Shown: positions 1-6,443, numbered from the stretch's first letter. The stretch is 6,463 nt of DNA from Gammaproteobacteria bacterium (GCA_003228415.1 QIDL01000288.1:1-6463); one strand, 5' to 3'. The notes: generated by a model from the sequence alone, not told the origin. Numbers and translations are program-made.

Positions 1-504
1 CTCGATCCGGCGAGTGGTCCGGGGTTGGTTTTTCAGACCCTGCCTGTAGCCTTCGCACAGATGCCGGGTGGGCAGATGGTTGCGATTCTGTTCTTTCTGT
101 TGCTGGCAGTTGGCGCTATTACTTCGATGGTTGGGTTGATCGAACCAGTAGTGTCCTGGCTGGAGGAGCATCGTGGGCTTGCGAGGCATGCGAGCACGCT
201 CACTGCGGTTGGTTCTGTGGCGGTACTCAGCGTATTCAGTATTCTTTCATACAACGTGATTGCCGATTGGCAGGTCTTTGGCAGGGACCTCAACGGTGTG
301 CTCGATTACGTATCCAATCAGGTGTTGCTGCCAGTGGGGGGATTTCTGATTGCCTGGTTTGTGGGCTGGTTTGTCAGTCGCAGCACTTCTGAGGAGGAGC
401 TCGGTATCGCGAGTCCATCCCTTTTCAATCTGTGGCATGTAACGATTCGCTATCTTGTGCCGCCAGCGCTGCTGCTCATCCTGGTCGCTGGCCTGACAGG
501 CTGA
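1..504 (+). CDS. Sodium-dependent neurotransmitter symporter (NSS/SNF) family transporter, C-terminal part, 5' end cut by window edge
   Basis: This is the last 167 codons of a LeuT-fold Na+-coupled transporter, which would import amino acids or related small amines across the inner membrane. The frame is open from base 1, so the gene begins outside the window. The TTG at 25 is internal, because the GPGLVFQTLP stretch (residues 6-15) aligns with the conserved segment before LeuT helix 8. Predicted helices lie at about residues 26-54, 64-85, 100-126 and 147-167 of the visible part and correspond to LeuT helices 8 to 11. T41 and S42 match the LeuT Na2-site Thr/Ser pair. The protein ends right after helix 11, as in the 11-helix bacterial members (MhsT/TnaT type), instead of having the twelfth helix of LeuT. 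The substrate cannot be told without the N-terminal half. It converges with the P450 gene with only 14 bases between them. Confidence 0.93.
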   Translation, partial: LDPASGPGLVFQTLPVAFAQMPGGQMVAILFFLLLAVGAITSMVGLIEPVVSWLEEHRGLARHASTLTAVGSVAVLSVFSILSYNVIADWQVFGRDLNGVLDYVSNQVLLPVGGFLIAWFVGWFVSRSTSEEELGIASPSLFNLWHVTIRYLVPPALLLILVAGLTG

Positions 505-518
505 GCGGCTCCCATGCC

Positions 519-1853
519 TCAGCCGGGAATTTTCACCGGCAAATTTACAATCCCATGGATGAAGCTCGATTTGAGATAGGTGGGCGTGTCTACCACTTCG
601 ATGTTCGGGAATCGTTGCATGATTTCTTCCCAGAGGATTCTGAGCTGCATCTCTCCGAGACGATTGCCCAGACAACGGTGGATACCAAATCCGAACGACA
701 GGTGCTTACGTGCATCTGCACGATCGATAGAAAATTTGTGTGCCTGCTCGAACGCTTCTTCGTCTCGATTGCCCGAGAGATACCACATGACCACCTTGTC
801 ATGCTGTTTGATCTTCTGGCCCCTTATCTCGGTATCGACAAGGGCGGTCCGACACATATGCGCGACCGGAGACTGCCAGCGGATAATCTCTGAGACCATG
901 TTGGGGATCAGGCTCTGATCCGCGCGCAGCTTGTCATACTCATGCGGATTTTCGTTCAACGCCAGCACGCCTCCTGAAATCGAGTTCCTGGTGGTGTCGT
1001 TGCCGCCGACGATCAGCAATAGAATGTTTCCAAGGTATTCATTGGGGGGCATATCCCTGGTGGAGGCGCCGTGTACGAGCATGGAAATGAGATCGCCTGC
1101 CGAGGTTTTTTCGGCCGCCCGCTGCTTCCAGACTTCATCGAAGTACTGCCAGCACTGCCATAGCTCCTGAAATCCCTGTTCTACCGATTCGAAGTATTCC
1201 GGATTAGTGAGGTTTTCGACGCAATCGGACCAATAGATGAGTTTATCCCTGTCTTCCTGAGGCACGCCGAAGAGTGTGGCCAGCATACGACCGGTAAGAT
1301 CTTTGGAGACCAGATCCACCCAGTTGAACGTTTCGTTTCTCGGCAGGCTGTCGAGAATCTCCCCGGCTCGCTGGCGAATCAGTGACTCGTAGTCCGCCAG
1401 GTGTCGAGGGGCGAACATGGGGGCGACCACTTTACGCTGCTCGTCATGTTTTGGCGGATCCTCCATGATGAACATGGGGAGGTGGAAGGTTGGATCCGGC
1501 TCTTCATCGAGTAACAGTTGACCGCCGAGTCGGATGCCGCCTTTCCTCGAGTCGGAGGAAAATATCTCGTGACTCGAATCCACGTGCCTGATGTCATCGT
1601 ATCTGGTAATTGACCAGTAAGGCCCGAATTGACTCTCTTCGCAGCGATGCACCGGCGCCTCGGATCTGAGACGCTCGAAATACCCCTGCATGGTATTTGC
1701 TTCGAAGAGGCTGGGATGTGCAGGGTTCAGCTTCGATAAGGGAATTGAATGTGGGTCCGCGTCGACGTCGATGGCCCATTCCTGCCAGAGTTCTTCATTC
1801 GATCGACTCATCTGCTGCTGAGTTGTTTCCTGTTCGGTATCGTTGGTAGGCAT
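519..1853 (-). CDS. Cytochrome P450, CYP153 family (alkane/fatty acid terminal hydroxylase type)
   Basis: A complete 444-residue soluble bacterial class I P450. Visible landmarks are the C-helix HDEQR (H136, R140), the I-helix oxygen-activation motif GGNDTT (283-288), the K-helix E322-x-x-R325, R378 of the E-R-R triad, and the haem loop FGFGIHRCLG with thiolate ligand C394. Stretches such as MFIxxDPPKHD, LTGRMLATL, LLIVGGNDTTRNS, LIPNMVSEIIRWQ and VVMWYxSGNRDE are typical of CYP153 enzymes. Known members hydroxylate the terminal carbon of medium-chain alkanes, alcohols or fatty acids using a 2Fe-2S ferredoxin and an FAD reductase. Neither partner is encoded nearby. The first ATG is preferred because an AGGAG lies 10 bases upstream (complement of 1864-1868); the internal Met15 has no such site. 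The N-terminus is a Glu/Gln/Thr-rich extension without a signal or membrane anchor. The family call is strong; the exact substrate is inferred. Confidence 0.93.
   Translation of the reverse strand: MPTNDTEQETTQQQMSRSNEELWQEWAIDVDADPHSIPLSKLNPAHPSLFEANTMQGYFERLRSEAPVHRCEESQFGPYWSITRYDDIRHVDSSHEIFSSDSRKGGIRLGGQLLLDEEPDPTFHLPMFIMEDPPKHDEQRKVVAPMFAPRHLADYESLIRQRAGEILDSLPRNETFNWVDLVSKDLTGRMLATLFGVPQEDRDKLIYWSDCVENLTNPEYFESVEQGFQELWQCWQYFDEVWKQRAAEKTSAGDLISMLVHGASTRDMPPNEYLGNILLLIVGGNDTTRNSISGGVLALNENPHEYDKLRADQSLIPNMVSEIIRWQSPVAHMCRTALVDTEIRGQKIKQHDKVVMWYLSGNRDEEAFEQAHKFSIDRADARKHLSFGFGIHRCLGNRLGEMQLRILWEEIMQRFPNIEVVDTPTYLKSSFIHGIVNLPVKIPG
522..540. other. Hairpin just past the transporter stop, inside the P450 3' end
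   Basis: GCCGG at 522-526 pairs with CCGGC at 536-540 around a 9-base loop, followed on the plus strand by AAATTT. It begins 18 bases after the transporter stop and lies in the last codons of the P450. It could help end plus-strand transcription, but the stem is short and there is no proper T-run, so a terminator role is only a guess. Confidence 0.25.
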
Positions 1854-1883
1854 TGGGAAGCTTCTCCTGGCACACTCAAACTC

Positions 1884-1911
1884 TCGTCAATCCAAGTATA
1901 GCCGGTATGAT
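1884..1911 (+). promoter_or_regulatory. Candidate sigma-70 promoter of the PPK2 gene
   Basis: TCGTCA (1884-1889, four of six to TTGACA) and TATGAT (1906-1911, five of six to TATAAT) are separated by 16 bases. Transcription would start near 1918, about 17-25 bases before the likely start codons. The -10 box overlaps the left arm of the 1902-1922 inverted repeat, so a protein bound there would be expected to block this promoter. Confidence 0.4.
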
Positions 1912-1923
1912 GGAGATACCGGG
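1895..1923 (-). promoter_or_regulatory. Candidate promoter of the P450 gene
   Basis: The complement of 1895-1900 reads TATACT, a five-of-six match to the sigma-70 -10 box. This would place the start of transcription around 1888 and give a leader of roughly 35 bases containing the AGGAG site. No good -35 box sits at the right distance (the best, TTCCCG with a 19-base spacer, matches three of six). The promoter may therefore be weak or activator-dependent. The 1902-1922 inverted repeat covers its -35 to -10 spacer. Confidence 0.3.
1902..1922. promoter_or_regulatory. Perfect inverted repeat, candidate operator between P450 and PPK2 genes
   Basis: CCGGTAT (1902-1908) and ATACCGG (1916-1922) are perfect 7-base complements separated by the 7 bases GATGGAG. 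The 21-base element lies in the 81-base gap between two divergent genes and overlaps the -10-like box of the plus-strand promoter. Its size and symmetry suit a dimeric helix-turn-helix regulator of the TetR or similar type. No regulator gene lies nearby to assign it to. It could instead act as a hairpin near the 5' end of the PPK2 transcript. Confidence 0.4.
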
Positions 1924-1934
1924 AAATACAGGTC

Positions 1935-2843
1935 GTGCGAATGATGAAATTTGAGAGCGACGCAGACTTGCGCCGATTCATTCGACCCTATCGAGTCGAG
2001 GATCCAGAGGATTTCTCACTGGCGGACCACGACCCGGGAGATACTCATTCTCTGCCGAAGGGTTTCAAAGCCGACGCCAAGACACTTCTGGCCCAGAGTG
2101 TCGAGTGGATGGCAGAGCAGCAGGCTCTGCTCGCAGCTCAGGATCAGTGGGCGCTGCTGCTGATTTTTCAGGGCCGGGACGCGGCAGGCAAGGACAGCAC
2201 GATTCGGCACGTGATGACTGGCTTGAACCCTCAGGGGTGTCACGTGACGTCATTCAAGCGCCCGCATCATGAAGATCTGGATCACGACTTTCTCTGGCGT
2301 TATCACCGACATATCCCGGCCAGGGGAGATATCGGCATTTTCAATCGGTCGCACTACGAGGAGGTATTGATCGTCAGGATTCACCAGCAACTGCTGCGTG
2401 CACAGAAGATACCGGAGCAACTAGTGACTGAGCAGATCTGGGAACAACGATTCGAAGACATCAATAATTTCGAACGTTACCTGAGTCGAAACGGGGTGCG
2501 AATCGTTAAATTCTATTTGAATATATCCAAGGATGAGCAGAAGAAGCGCTTTCTCAGTCGGCTGGAACATCCGGAAAAGCATTGGAAGTTCTCTGAAGAC
2601 GACATTGCGGAACGACGCTACTGGGATGAATACAGCACGGTCTACCAGGATATGATCAGTCATACGGCTACCGAACAGGCGCCCTGGTATGTCGTTCCAG
2701 CAGACACCAAATGGTATGCGCGATTGCTGGTTGCCTCGGTTGTGGTGAGTACGCTTCAGAGTATGGCGCTCGGATATCCACAGGTGAGCCGCAAGACCAT
2801 GAAGGATTTCGATCGAGCCCGCAAAGAACTGGAGTCATCCTGA
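1935..2843 (+). CDS. Polyphosphate kinase 2 family protein (PPK2, probably class III polyP:nucleotide phosphotransferase)
   Basis: A single-domain PPK2 of up to 302 residues, within the usual 260-310 range for stand-alone members. Such enzymes work in the cytoplasm and move phosphate from polyphosphate onto nucleotides. Visible are the Walker A loop GRDAAGKD (80-87, with K86), the Walker B region with GDIGIFNRSHYEEV (131-144), and the basic lid KRFLSRLEHPEKHWKF (about 204-219) followed by DDIAERR. The FNRSHYEEVLIVR segment, in place of the WYNRA type of class I, resembles class III enzymes such as that of Meiothermus ruber. Class III enzymes can phosphorylate both AMP and ADP. Start choice is uncertain: GTG at 1935, or ATG at 1941 or 1944. 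AGG at 1930-1932 is well placed for 1941, and GGGA at 1921-1924 for 1935. The gene is divergent from the P450 and convergent with the small-protein gene, so it is probably transcribed alone. Confidence 0.93.
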   Translation: MRMMKFESDADLRRFIRPYRVEDPEDFSLADHDPGDTHSLPKGFKADAKTLLAQSVEWMAEQQALLAAQDQWALLLIFQGRDAAGKDSTIRHVMTGLNPQGCHVTSFKRPHHEDLDHDFLWRYHRHIPARGDIGIFNRSHYEEVLIVRIHQQLLRAQKIPEQLVTEQIWEQRFEDINNFERYLSRNGVRIVKFYLNISKDEQKKRFLSRLEHPEKHWKFSEDDIAERRYWDEYSTVYQDMISHTATEQAPWYVVPADTKWYARLLVASVVVSTLQSMALGYPQVSRKTMKDFDRARKELESS

Positions 2844-2930
2844 ACTTCACTTGCAATCGTTCTGACCGTCGCTTATGCGGTTTGCATCGCGGTCAATATC
2901 GAGAAGGGCAAGCCGGTAGATTGGCTGCCT

Positions 2931-2946
2931 GAAGCTTGTCAGCTTC
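2931..2946. other. Small perfect hairpin in the convergent gap between PPK2 and the minus-strand operon
   Basis: GAAGCT (2931-2936) and AGCTTC (2941-2946) form a perfect 6-base stem with a 4-base loop. It sits 6 bases past the stop of the small-protein gene and about 87 bases past the PPK2 stop. Neither strand has a T-run after it, so it is not a classical intrinsic terminator. It could protect the 3' end of the operon transcript. The rest of the 109-base gap (2844-2952) shows nothing recognisable. Confidence 0.3.
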
Positions 2947-2952
2947 CGGATA

Positions 2953-3330
2953 TCAGTAGAAGACGACCGCGCAGGTGATGGCGAGTGTGAGTGCACCGCT
3001 CAGCACTGCAACGAGCTTTCGATAGCTCTTGTGCAGGTATTGCTGTGCTTTGAAGTTCTGATCGAGGATGGGGATCAGGTGGTTGTATACCTCCACCTTG
3101 ATCTCGGATCGACGGCGTCTGTCCGATATGGTTCGTGTGGCCGATCGGGCGAGTTGCAGGGCGCAGGATTTACGCTCGAGCTGGAGTTTTTCCTCCGATA
3201 GTTGTTTCAGGAACAGGGTTGGCTGAGTGGAATTCGGATAGCCGTCGATTGCACTGGTCTGGCGTTGCATGCTTTGCCGTCTCTCTTTGGTCCCACCCAC
3301 AGCGTAGCAGGAGGATGCGTGCGCAATCAC
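2953..3330 (-). CDS. Small protein with C-terminal membrane anchor, function unknown
   Basis: I do not recognise this protein. From the GTG at 3330 it has 125 residues. The ATG at 3270 gives 105 residues and has a purine-rich AAAGAGAGA stretch upstream, so it is a credible, perhaps better, start. Counted from that ATG, residues 20-40 are charged and helix-like (SEEKLQLERK), and 50-60 are very basic (DRRRRSEIK). Residues 85-104 form one hydrophobic helix ending at the C-terminus, giving a tail-anchored layout with the bulk in the cytoplasm. It lies downstream of the seven-helix membrane protein on the same strand and in the same frame, 45 bases past its stop, so it is probably the last gene of the operon. 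The shared orientation and membrane location suggest the two act together. It could still be a non-functional open frame. Confidence 0.6.
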   Translation of the reverse strand: MIAHASSCYAVGGTKERRQSMQRQTSAIDGYPNSTQPTLFLKQLSEEKLQLERKSCALQLARSATRTISDRRRRSEIKVEVYNHLIPILDQNFKAQQYLHKSYRKLVAVLSGALTLAITCAVVFY

Positions 3331-3375
3331 TGCTGATAAGGTGACCTGGTTCTCAACTCTTGAACTCCTCGGTGG

Positions 3376-4386
3376 TCAGATTGCTGCGTCGACCAGATTT
3401 TCTATGAGTGCGGCGCCCACCCAGGTGAGCGGTGGAATGATCAGGTAGAGTGCCAGGCGTCCCATCACACTGGTATCGAATGGCCATTCCGACATCTGAG
3501 TGATCTCGCGGCGATAGATGAGCAAGGGGTTGAGACTCTGGTAGTTCCGGGGTTCGTTTTCTCGAGGATGAGGTAGCCGATTGATCTCGGCTGAGACGCT
3601 TTCGAGCTCCGCACGCTTCGCTTCGATCAGTCGCTGGTGTACGGGCCAGATCGGCAGGAAGAACATCAACAGCATAGGGATGCCTGTTGCGATCAAACCA
3701 GGGACGAATGCCAGTTGGTTCATGTCGGATCCGTAGATCAGGGCCGGGAATGCTGCCTGGGCGCCGATGATGGCAAGTGTCGAGCTGACTGCGATGCTGG
3801 CGAAAGGGGTGAGAGACTTCGGGTTCAATACATTGATCTCCGCCTGTTTTGCGAGGCGGTTGAAAAGCCGGGCGTTGTCGAGCAGCGCCGCGATGACGGT
3901 CGTCATCGACACCCAGACCAGCATGGTACTGAGGATCGACATCAGCCCGAACGGGTAGCCAAGCAGCCCAGCGAAATCCAGCGGCGGCCATAGCAACCAG
4001 TTGTGGACCAGGCCGGCTGACAGTCCGAGCATCAGGACGAGCGAATTCCAGGTTCGCGGTTTCCGGGATATGCGAGTCTCCCAGGTGGTCAACTGCGCCG
4101 TCTCTGATCCCAGGATCGGTACCAGTCCTCGAAACGCCTGTTGAGCACGCTCGGTGATGAAGTGGAAGACGGGAACGATGTAGGCGAGAGTGATGCAGAA
4201 GAATATTGCCAAACCCGGGGCTGATTCTCCTTGCTCCGTGTCGCCAGCCAGCCCGCCGGACAATGCAAAGAGGCTGAACAGGACCCCGAATATCAGACTG
4301 GCCGTCAACCAGCGACCCCAGCGTCCGGATAGTACCATTCGCAACGGCCAGAGCGGCTTCGTCTGGCTCTCAGACACAGCGTCCAC
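3376..4386 (-). CDS. Seven-helix integral membrane protein, function unknown
   Basis: I cannot assign this 336-residue protein to a named family. Hydrophobic segments lie at about residues 27-47, 59-78, 115-133, 142-168, 195-217, 226-249 and 311-331. There is no signal peptide. A polar loop of about 60 residues (250-310) between helices 6 and 7 starts with a charged helix-like stretch (PVHQRLIEAKRAELESV) and ends in EWPFD just before the last helix. No transporter, protease or kinase signature is visible. The GTG at 4386 overlaps the 3' end of the dehydrogenase gene by 17 bases, which suggests translational coupling. A GTG at 4377 or ATG at 4338 are other possible starts, and none has a convincing ribosome binding site. 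An antisense frame and a frame-shifted ORF over this region are shadows. Confidence 0.8.
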   Translation of the reverse strand: MDAVSESQTKPLWPLRMVLSGRWGRWLTASLIFGVLFSLFALSGGLAGDTEQGESAPGLAIFFCITLAYIVPVFHFITERAQQAFRGLVPILGSETAQLTTWETRISRKPRTWNSLVLMLGLSAGLVHNWLLWPPLDFAGLLGYPFGLMSILSTMLVWVSMTTVIAALLDNARLFNRLAKQAEINVLNPKSLTPFASIAVSSTLAIIGAQAAFPALIYGSDMNQLAFVPGLIATGIPMLLMFFLPIWPVHQRLIEAKRAELESVSAEINRLPHPRENEPRNYQSLNPLLIYRREITQMSEWPFDTSVMGRLALYLIIPPLTWVGAALIENLVDAAI

Positions 4387-5104
4387 CGTCTACTTCGAGC
4401 GCGACGCCGGTGATCATGGAGGCTTCATCGGAGCATAAAAAGCAGGCAGCGCTGGCAATGTCCTGCGGGGTGGAGAATCTCCCCAGGGGAATGGTGCTCA
4501 GGAAACGTTCCCGGTTTTCGGGTGTGTCGGCGCCGCCCATGAAGGTGGCGAGCAAAGGTGTTTCACCGGCGACCGGATTCAAGGCGTTGACACGAATGTT
4601 GTGAGGGGCCAGTTCCACAGCCATCGACCGTGTCGCAGTGATGACCCAGCCCTTCGTGGCGTTGTACCAGGTGAGACCCGGGCGCGGACTGACCCCGGCT
4701 GTGGAGGCAATATTGAGAATGACACCACCTCGCTTTTTCATCATGGGAACGATGAACCGGGCGCTCAGATAGATCGATCTGATATTCACGGCCAGCAAGC
4801 GTTCGAATTCGCTTGCCGGCATGTCTTCGAGATTCATCGGGCGGTGGCCAATGCCCGCGTTGTTGATGAGTATGTCTATGGGCTTGTTGATTGTTTCCAG
4901 GGCGCGGTTGATGCTCATCTCTGCGCTGACGTCCATTTCACAAAATGTCGCACCGATTGCCTCTGCGTGTTGTTTGCCGGCGTCGACGTCCACGTCCGCA
5001 ACAATCGTATCGGCACCTTCGGCGCTGAATCGCTCGGCGATTCCAGCGCCAAAACCCGAGGCGCCGCCGGTGACGAGCGCGGTTTTGCCTTTGATCCCTT
5101 TCAC
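4370..5104 (-). CDS. Short-chain dehydrogenase/reductase (classical SDR, FabG-like)
   Basis: A complete 244-residue classical SDR, an NAD(P)-dependent cytoplasmic oxidoreductase acting on an alcohol or ketone. Motifs in order: nucleotide-binding TGGASGFG (12-19), D37 after the second strand, D58, NNAG (81-84), and the catalytic tetrad N107, S134, Y147 and K151. It ends with the usual ITGVALEVDGG. An Asp at position 37 usually favours NAD over NADP in this family. The substrate cannot be read from sequence, so annotation as 3-oxoacyl-ACP reductase would be nominal. The start is a GTG 7 bases past the M20 stop, with AGGA (complement of 5115-5118) inside the M20 coding end. Translation is therefore probably coupled to M20. 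Its 3' end overlaps the start of the membrane protein gene. Confidence 0.94.
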   Translation of the reverse strand: MKGIKGKTALVTGGASGFGAGIAERFSAEGADTIVADVDVDAGKQHAEAIGATFCEMDVSAEMSINRALETINKPIDILINNAGIGHRPMNLEDMPASEFERLLAVNIRSIYLSARFIVPMMKKRGGVILNIASTAGVSPRPGLTWYNATKGWVITATRSMAVELAPHNIRVNALNPVAGETPLLATFMGGADTPENRERFLSTIPLGRFSTPQDIASAACFLCSDEASMITGVALEVDGGRCV

Positions 5105-5111
5105 GTGTTCG

Positions 5112-6392
5112 TCATTCCTGCCCGGTAATCAGTTCATAGGCCGACAGGGCCATCACTTTTGCGGCGTCCAGCATGTCCTCGATGACCACGTACTCATCGA
5201 CCTGATGAGCCAGATCGAGGATTCCCGGACCGTAGGCAATGCAATCCTTGAGTAGACCAATCCGAGCAATATGCTTCTGATCGTAAGTCCCTGGTGAGAC
5301 CACGAATTCAGGAGCTTTGTGTAATACTGTTTCGATCGCGCGAGCAACACTCTGCACCACAGGCGCGTTCTCATCGGTCATGGTCGGGATCACCTCGAAA
5401 AGATCCCGTATCTGGTAGTCGAAAGAAGTCCGGCTGGCTTTCAACTCGTCGAGAAGGTCGAAAAGCTCGGCCTTTACTTCATCGATCGACTCTTCGATCA
5501 GAAAACGTCGATCGATGATCATGCGGCAGGCATCCGCAACCAGTGGAGCGGGCAGACCGTCGATGTCTTCCGGATGACCGCCGTGTATCGAATTGATATT
5601 CAGCGAAGATGCCTTGGCTCCATCTGGAACGACGGGCATGGTGGTGATTTTCTGCCGCAAGCTTGGAAATAATGTGGTCTCGAAGGCTTCCAGCACTGCA
5701 CCCATGTGACGCACGGCGCAATCGCCAAGAAAAGGCATCGACCCGTGGGCTATGCGGCCGCGAGTCTCGATTTCCGCCCACCACACACCCCGATGACCAA
5801 GACAGACTCGATCTTTGTTCAGCGGTTCCGGGATGATCACATGGTCGACCCTGGGCGGACTGAAGTATCCCAGCTCGGACAGGTGAGCGACACCGCCATA
5901 GCCCCCGGACTCCTCATCGGCAGTGCCGGAAATTTCCAGATTGCCTTTGAGCTCCGGATAGAGCTCGATCAGTGCCTCAACGGCGATAATTGAGGCTGCA
6001 AGTCCGCCTTTCATATCGCAGGTTCCGCGACCATAGATCTGGCCGTCTTCGATCTCGGCAGCAAACGGATCGTGTGACCAGCCGATACCCGGCACCACCA
6101 CATCGATATGGGAATTGAAGTGGACGGTGGGGCCGGGTTCTATTCCTGACCAGCGGGCAATGACGTTGGCGCGCGGATGAGCGTCTGAATCCCCAATCGC
6201 TCCTTCGGCACGGATGTGAGTGACTTCGAATCCGCTCTTTTCAAGACGCTCGCCAATGTAGTGGGTGCAATCTTCGTAGCATTCGCCAGGTGGGTTTATG
6301 CTGGGAATGCGGACCAGATCCTGGGTCAGGCCGATCAGATCTTCACGTTTGGCGTCGATGCGATCGAAAAGCGCTTCCAGCGACACGCTCAT
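5112..6392 (-). CDS. M20 family metallo-amidohydrolase, ArgE/DapE-like deacylase
   Basis: A complete 426-residue cytoplasmic di-zinc hydrolase of the M20 family (ArgE/DapE/CPG2 group), which cleaves N-acyl amino acids or small peptide-like amides. The metal and catalytic set is intact: H95 and D97 in SHIDVV, bridging D126 in RGTCDMKGG, E160 and E161 in TADEESGG, E189 in IIPEP, and H396 in LAHQVDEYV. H216 in GRIAHGSMP belongs to the dimerisation domain and completes the active site in relatives. The length suits the ArgE/DapE family deacylases, but nothing distinguishes acetylornithine, succinyl-diaminopimelate or another substrate, and no arginine or lysine pathway gene is nearby. It is probably the first or an early gene of a four-gene operon, followed 7 bases later by the SDR. 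Its ATG sits inside a 23-base tandem repeat, with GGTAA 6 bases upstream as the likely ribosome site. Confidence 0.93.
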   Translation of the reverse strand: MSVSLEALFDRIDAKREDLIGLTQDLVRIPSINPPGECYEDCTHYIGERLEKSGFEVTHIRAEGAIGDSDAHPRANVIARWSGIEPGPTVHFNSHIDVVVPGIGWSHDPFAAEIEDGQIYGRGTCDMKGGLAASIIAVEALIELYPELKGNLEISGTADEESGGYGGVAHLSELGYFSPPRVDHVIIPEPLNKDRVCLGHRGVWWAEIETRGRIAHGSMPFLGDCAVRHMGAVLEAFETTLFPSLRQKITTMPVVPDGAKASSLNINSIHGGHPEDIDGLPAPLVADACRMIIDRRFLIEESIDEVKAELFDLLDELKASRTSFDYQIRDLFEVIPTMTDENAPVVQSVARAIETVLHKAPEFVVSPGTYDQKHIARIGLLKDCIAYGPGILDLAHQVDEYVVIEDMLDAAKVMALSAYELITGQE

Positions 6393-6443
6393 GGCTGTTT
6401 ACCAAACACGCTCAAGGCTGTTTACCGAAGACGCTCAAGGCTG
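6383..6443 (-). repeat. 23-base tandem repeat spanning the M20 start codon
   Basis: Two full units of 23 bases (6393-6415 and 6416-6438) differ at only two positions. The 23-base period continues at both ends: 6383-6391 inside the M20 coding start matches 6406-6414 exactly, and GGCTG begins again at 6439. On the minus strand each unit reads as a start-like codon, then AGCGT, GGTAAACAGCC and the next start-like codon. These codons are TTG at 6438, TTG at 6415 and the true ATG at 6392. The remaining 6444-6463 is a diverged partial copy, or the end of an upstream minus-strand gene: the frame ending in TGA at 6435 is open to the window edge and ends in GVYSAMQP. The array looks like tandem duplication of a gene junction. 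Confidence 0.8.

Noticed and set aside
432..893. 153-codon open frame on the plus strand covering the transporter end and the P450 3' part
   Set aside because: It overlaps two strongly supported genes in other frames, and its start lies inside the transporter gene. The translation shows no family feature.
905..921. Inverted repeat GGATCA-N5-TGATCC inside the P450 gene
   Set aside because: It lies within well-conserved coding sequence (around the ADQSLIPNMV codons), so the symmetry is most simply chance. No promoter or gene boundary is nearby.
2844..2952. Possible intrinsic terminator or small RNA in the PPK2/operon gap
   Set aside because: Only one 6-base hairpin without a T-run was found, and no promoter-like boxes. 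I list the hairpin but do not call it a terminator or an RNA gene.
3353..3991. 212-codon minus-strand frame overlapping the seven-helix membrane protein
   Set aside because: The translation is rich in Arg, Pro, His and Ser with no hydrophobic helices, as expected of an off-frame shadow. The overlapping frame gives a coherent multi-helix protein and chains with the SDR gene.
3637..3993. 118-codon plus-strand frame opposite the membrane protein gene
   Set aside because: It is antisense, has a skewed composition and no domain; a shadow of the membrane protein gene.
4601..5128. 175-codon open frame on the plus strand opposite the SDR gene
   Set aside because: It is fully antisense to a gene with an intact SDR motif set. 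Long antisense frames are common over SDR genes of this GC content, and the translation has no recognisable domain or membrane segment.
6383..6443. Tandem repeats considered as the start of a CRISPR array
   Set aside because: The units are directly adjacent with no unique spacers, there are only about two and a half copies, the array overlaps a start codon, and no cas gene is present.
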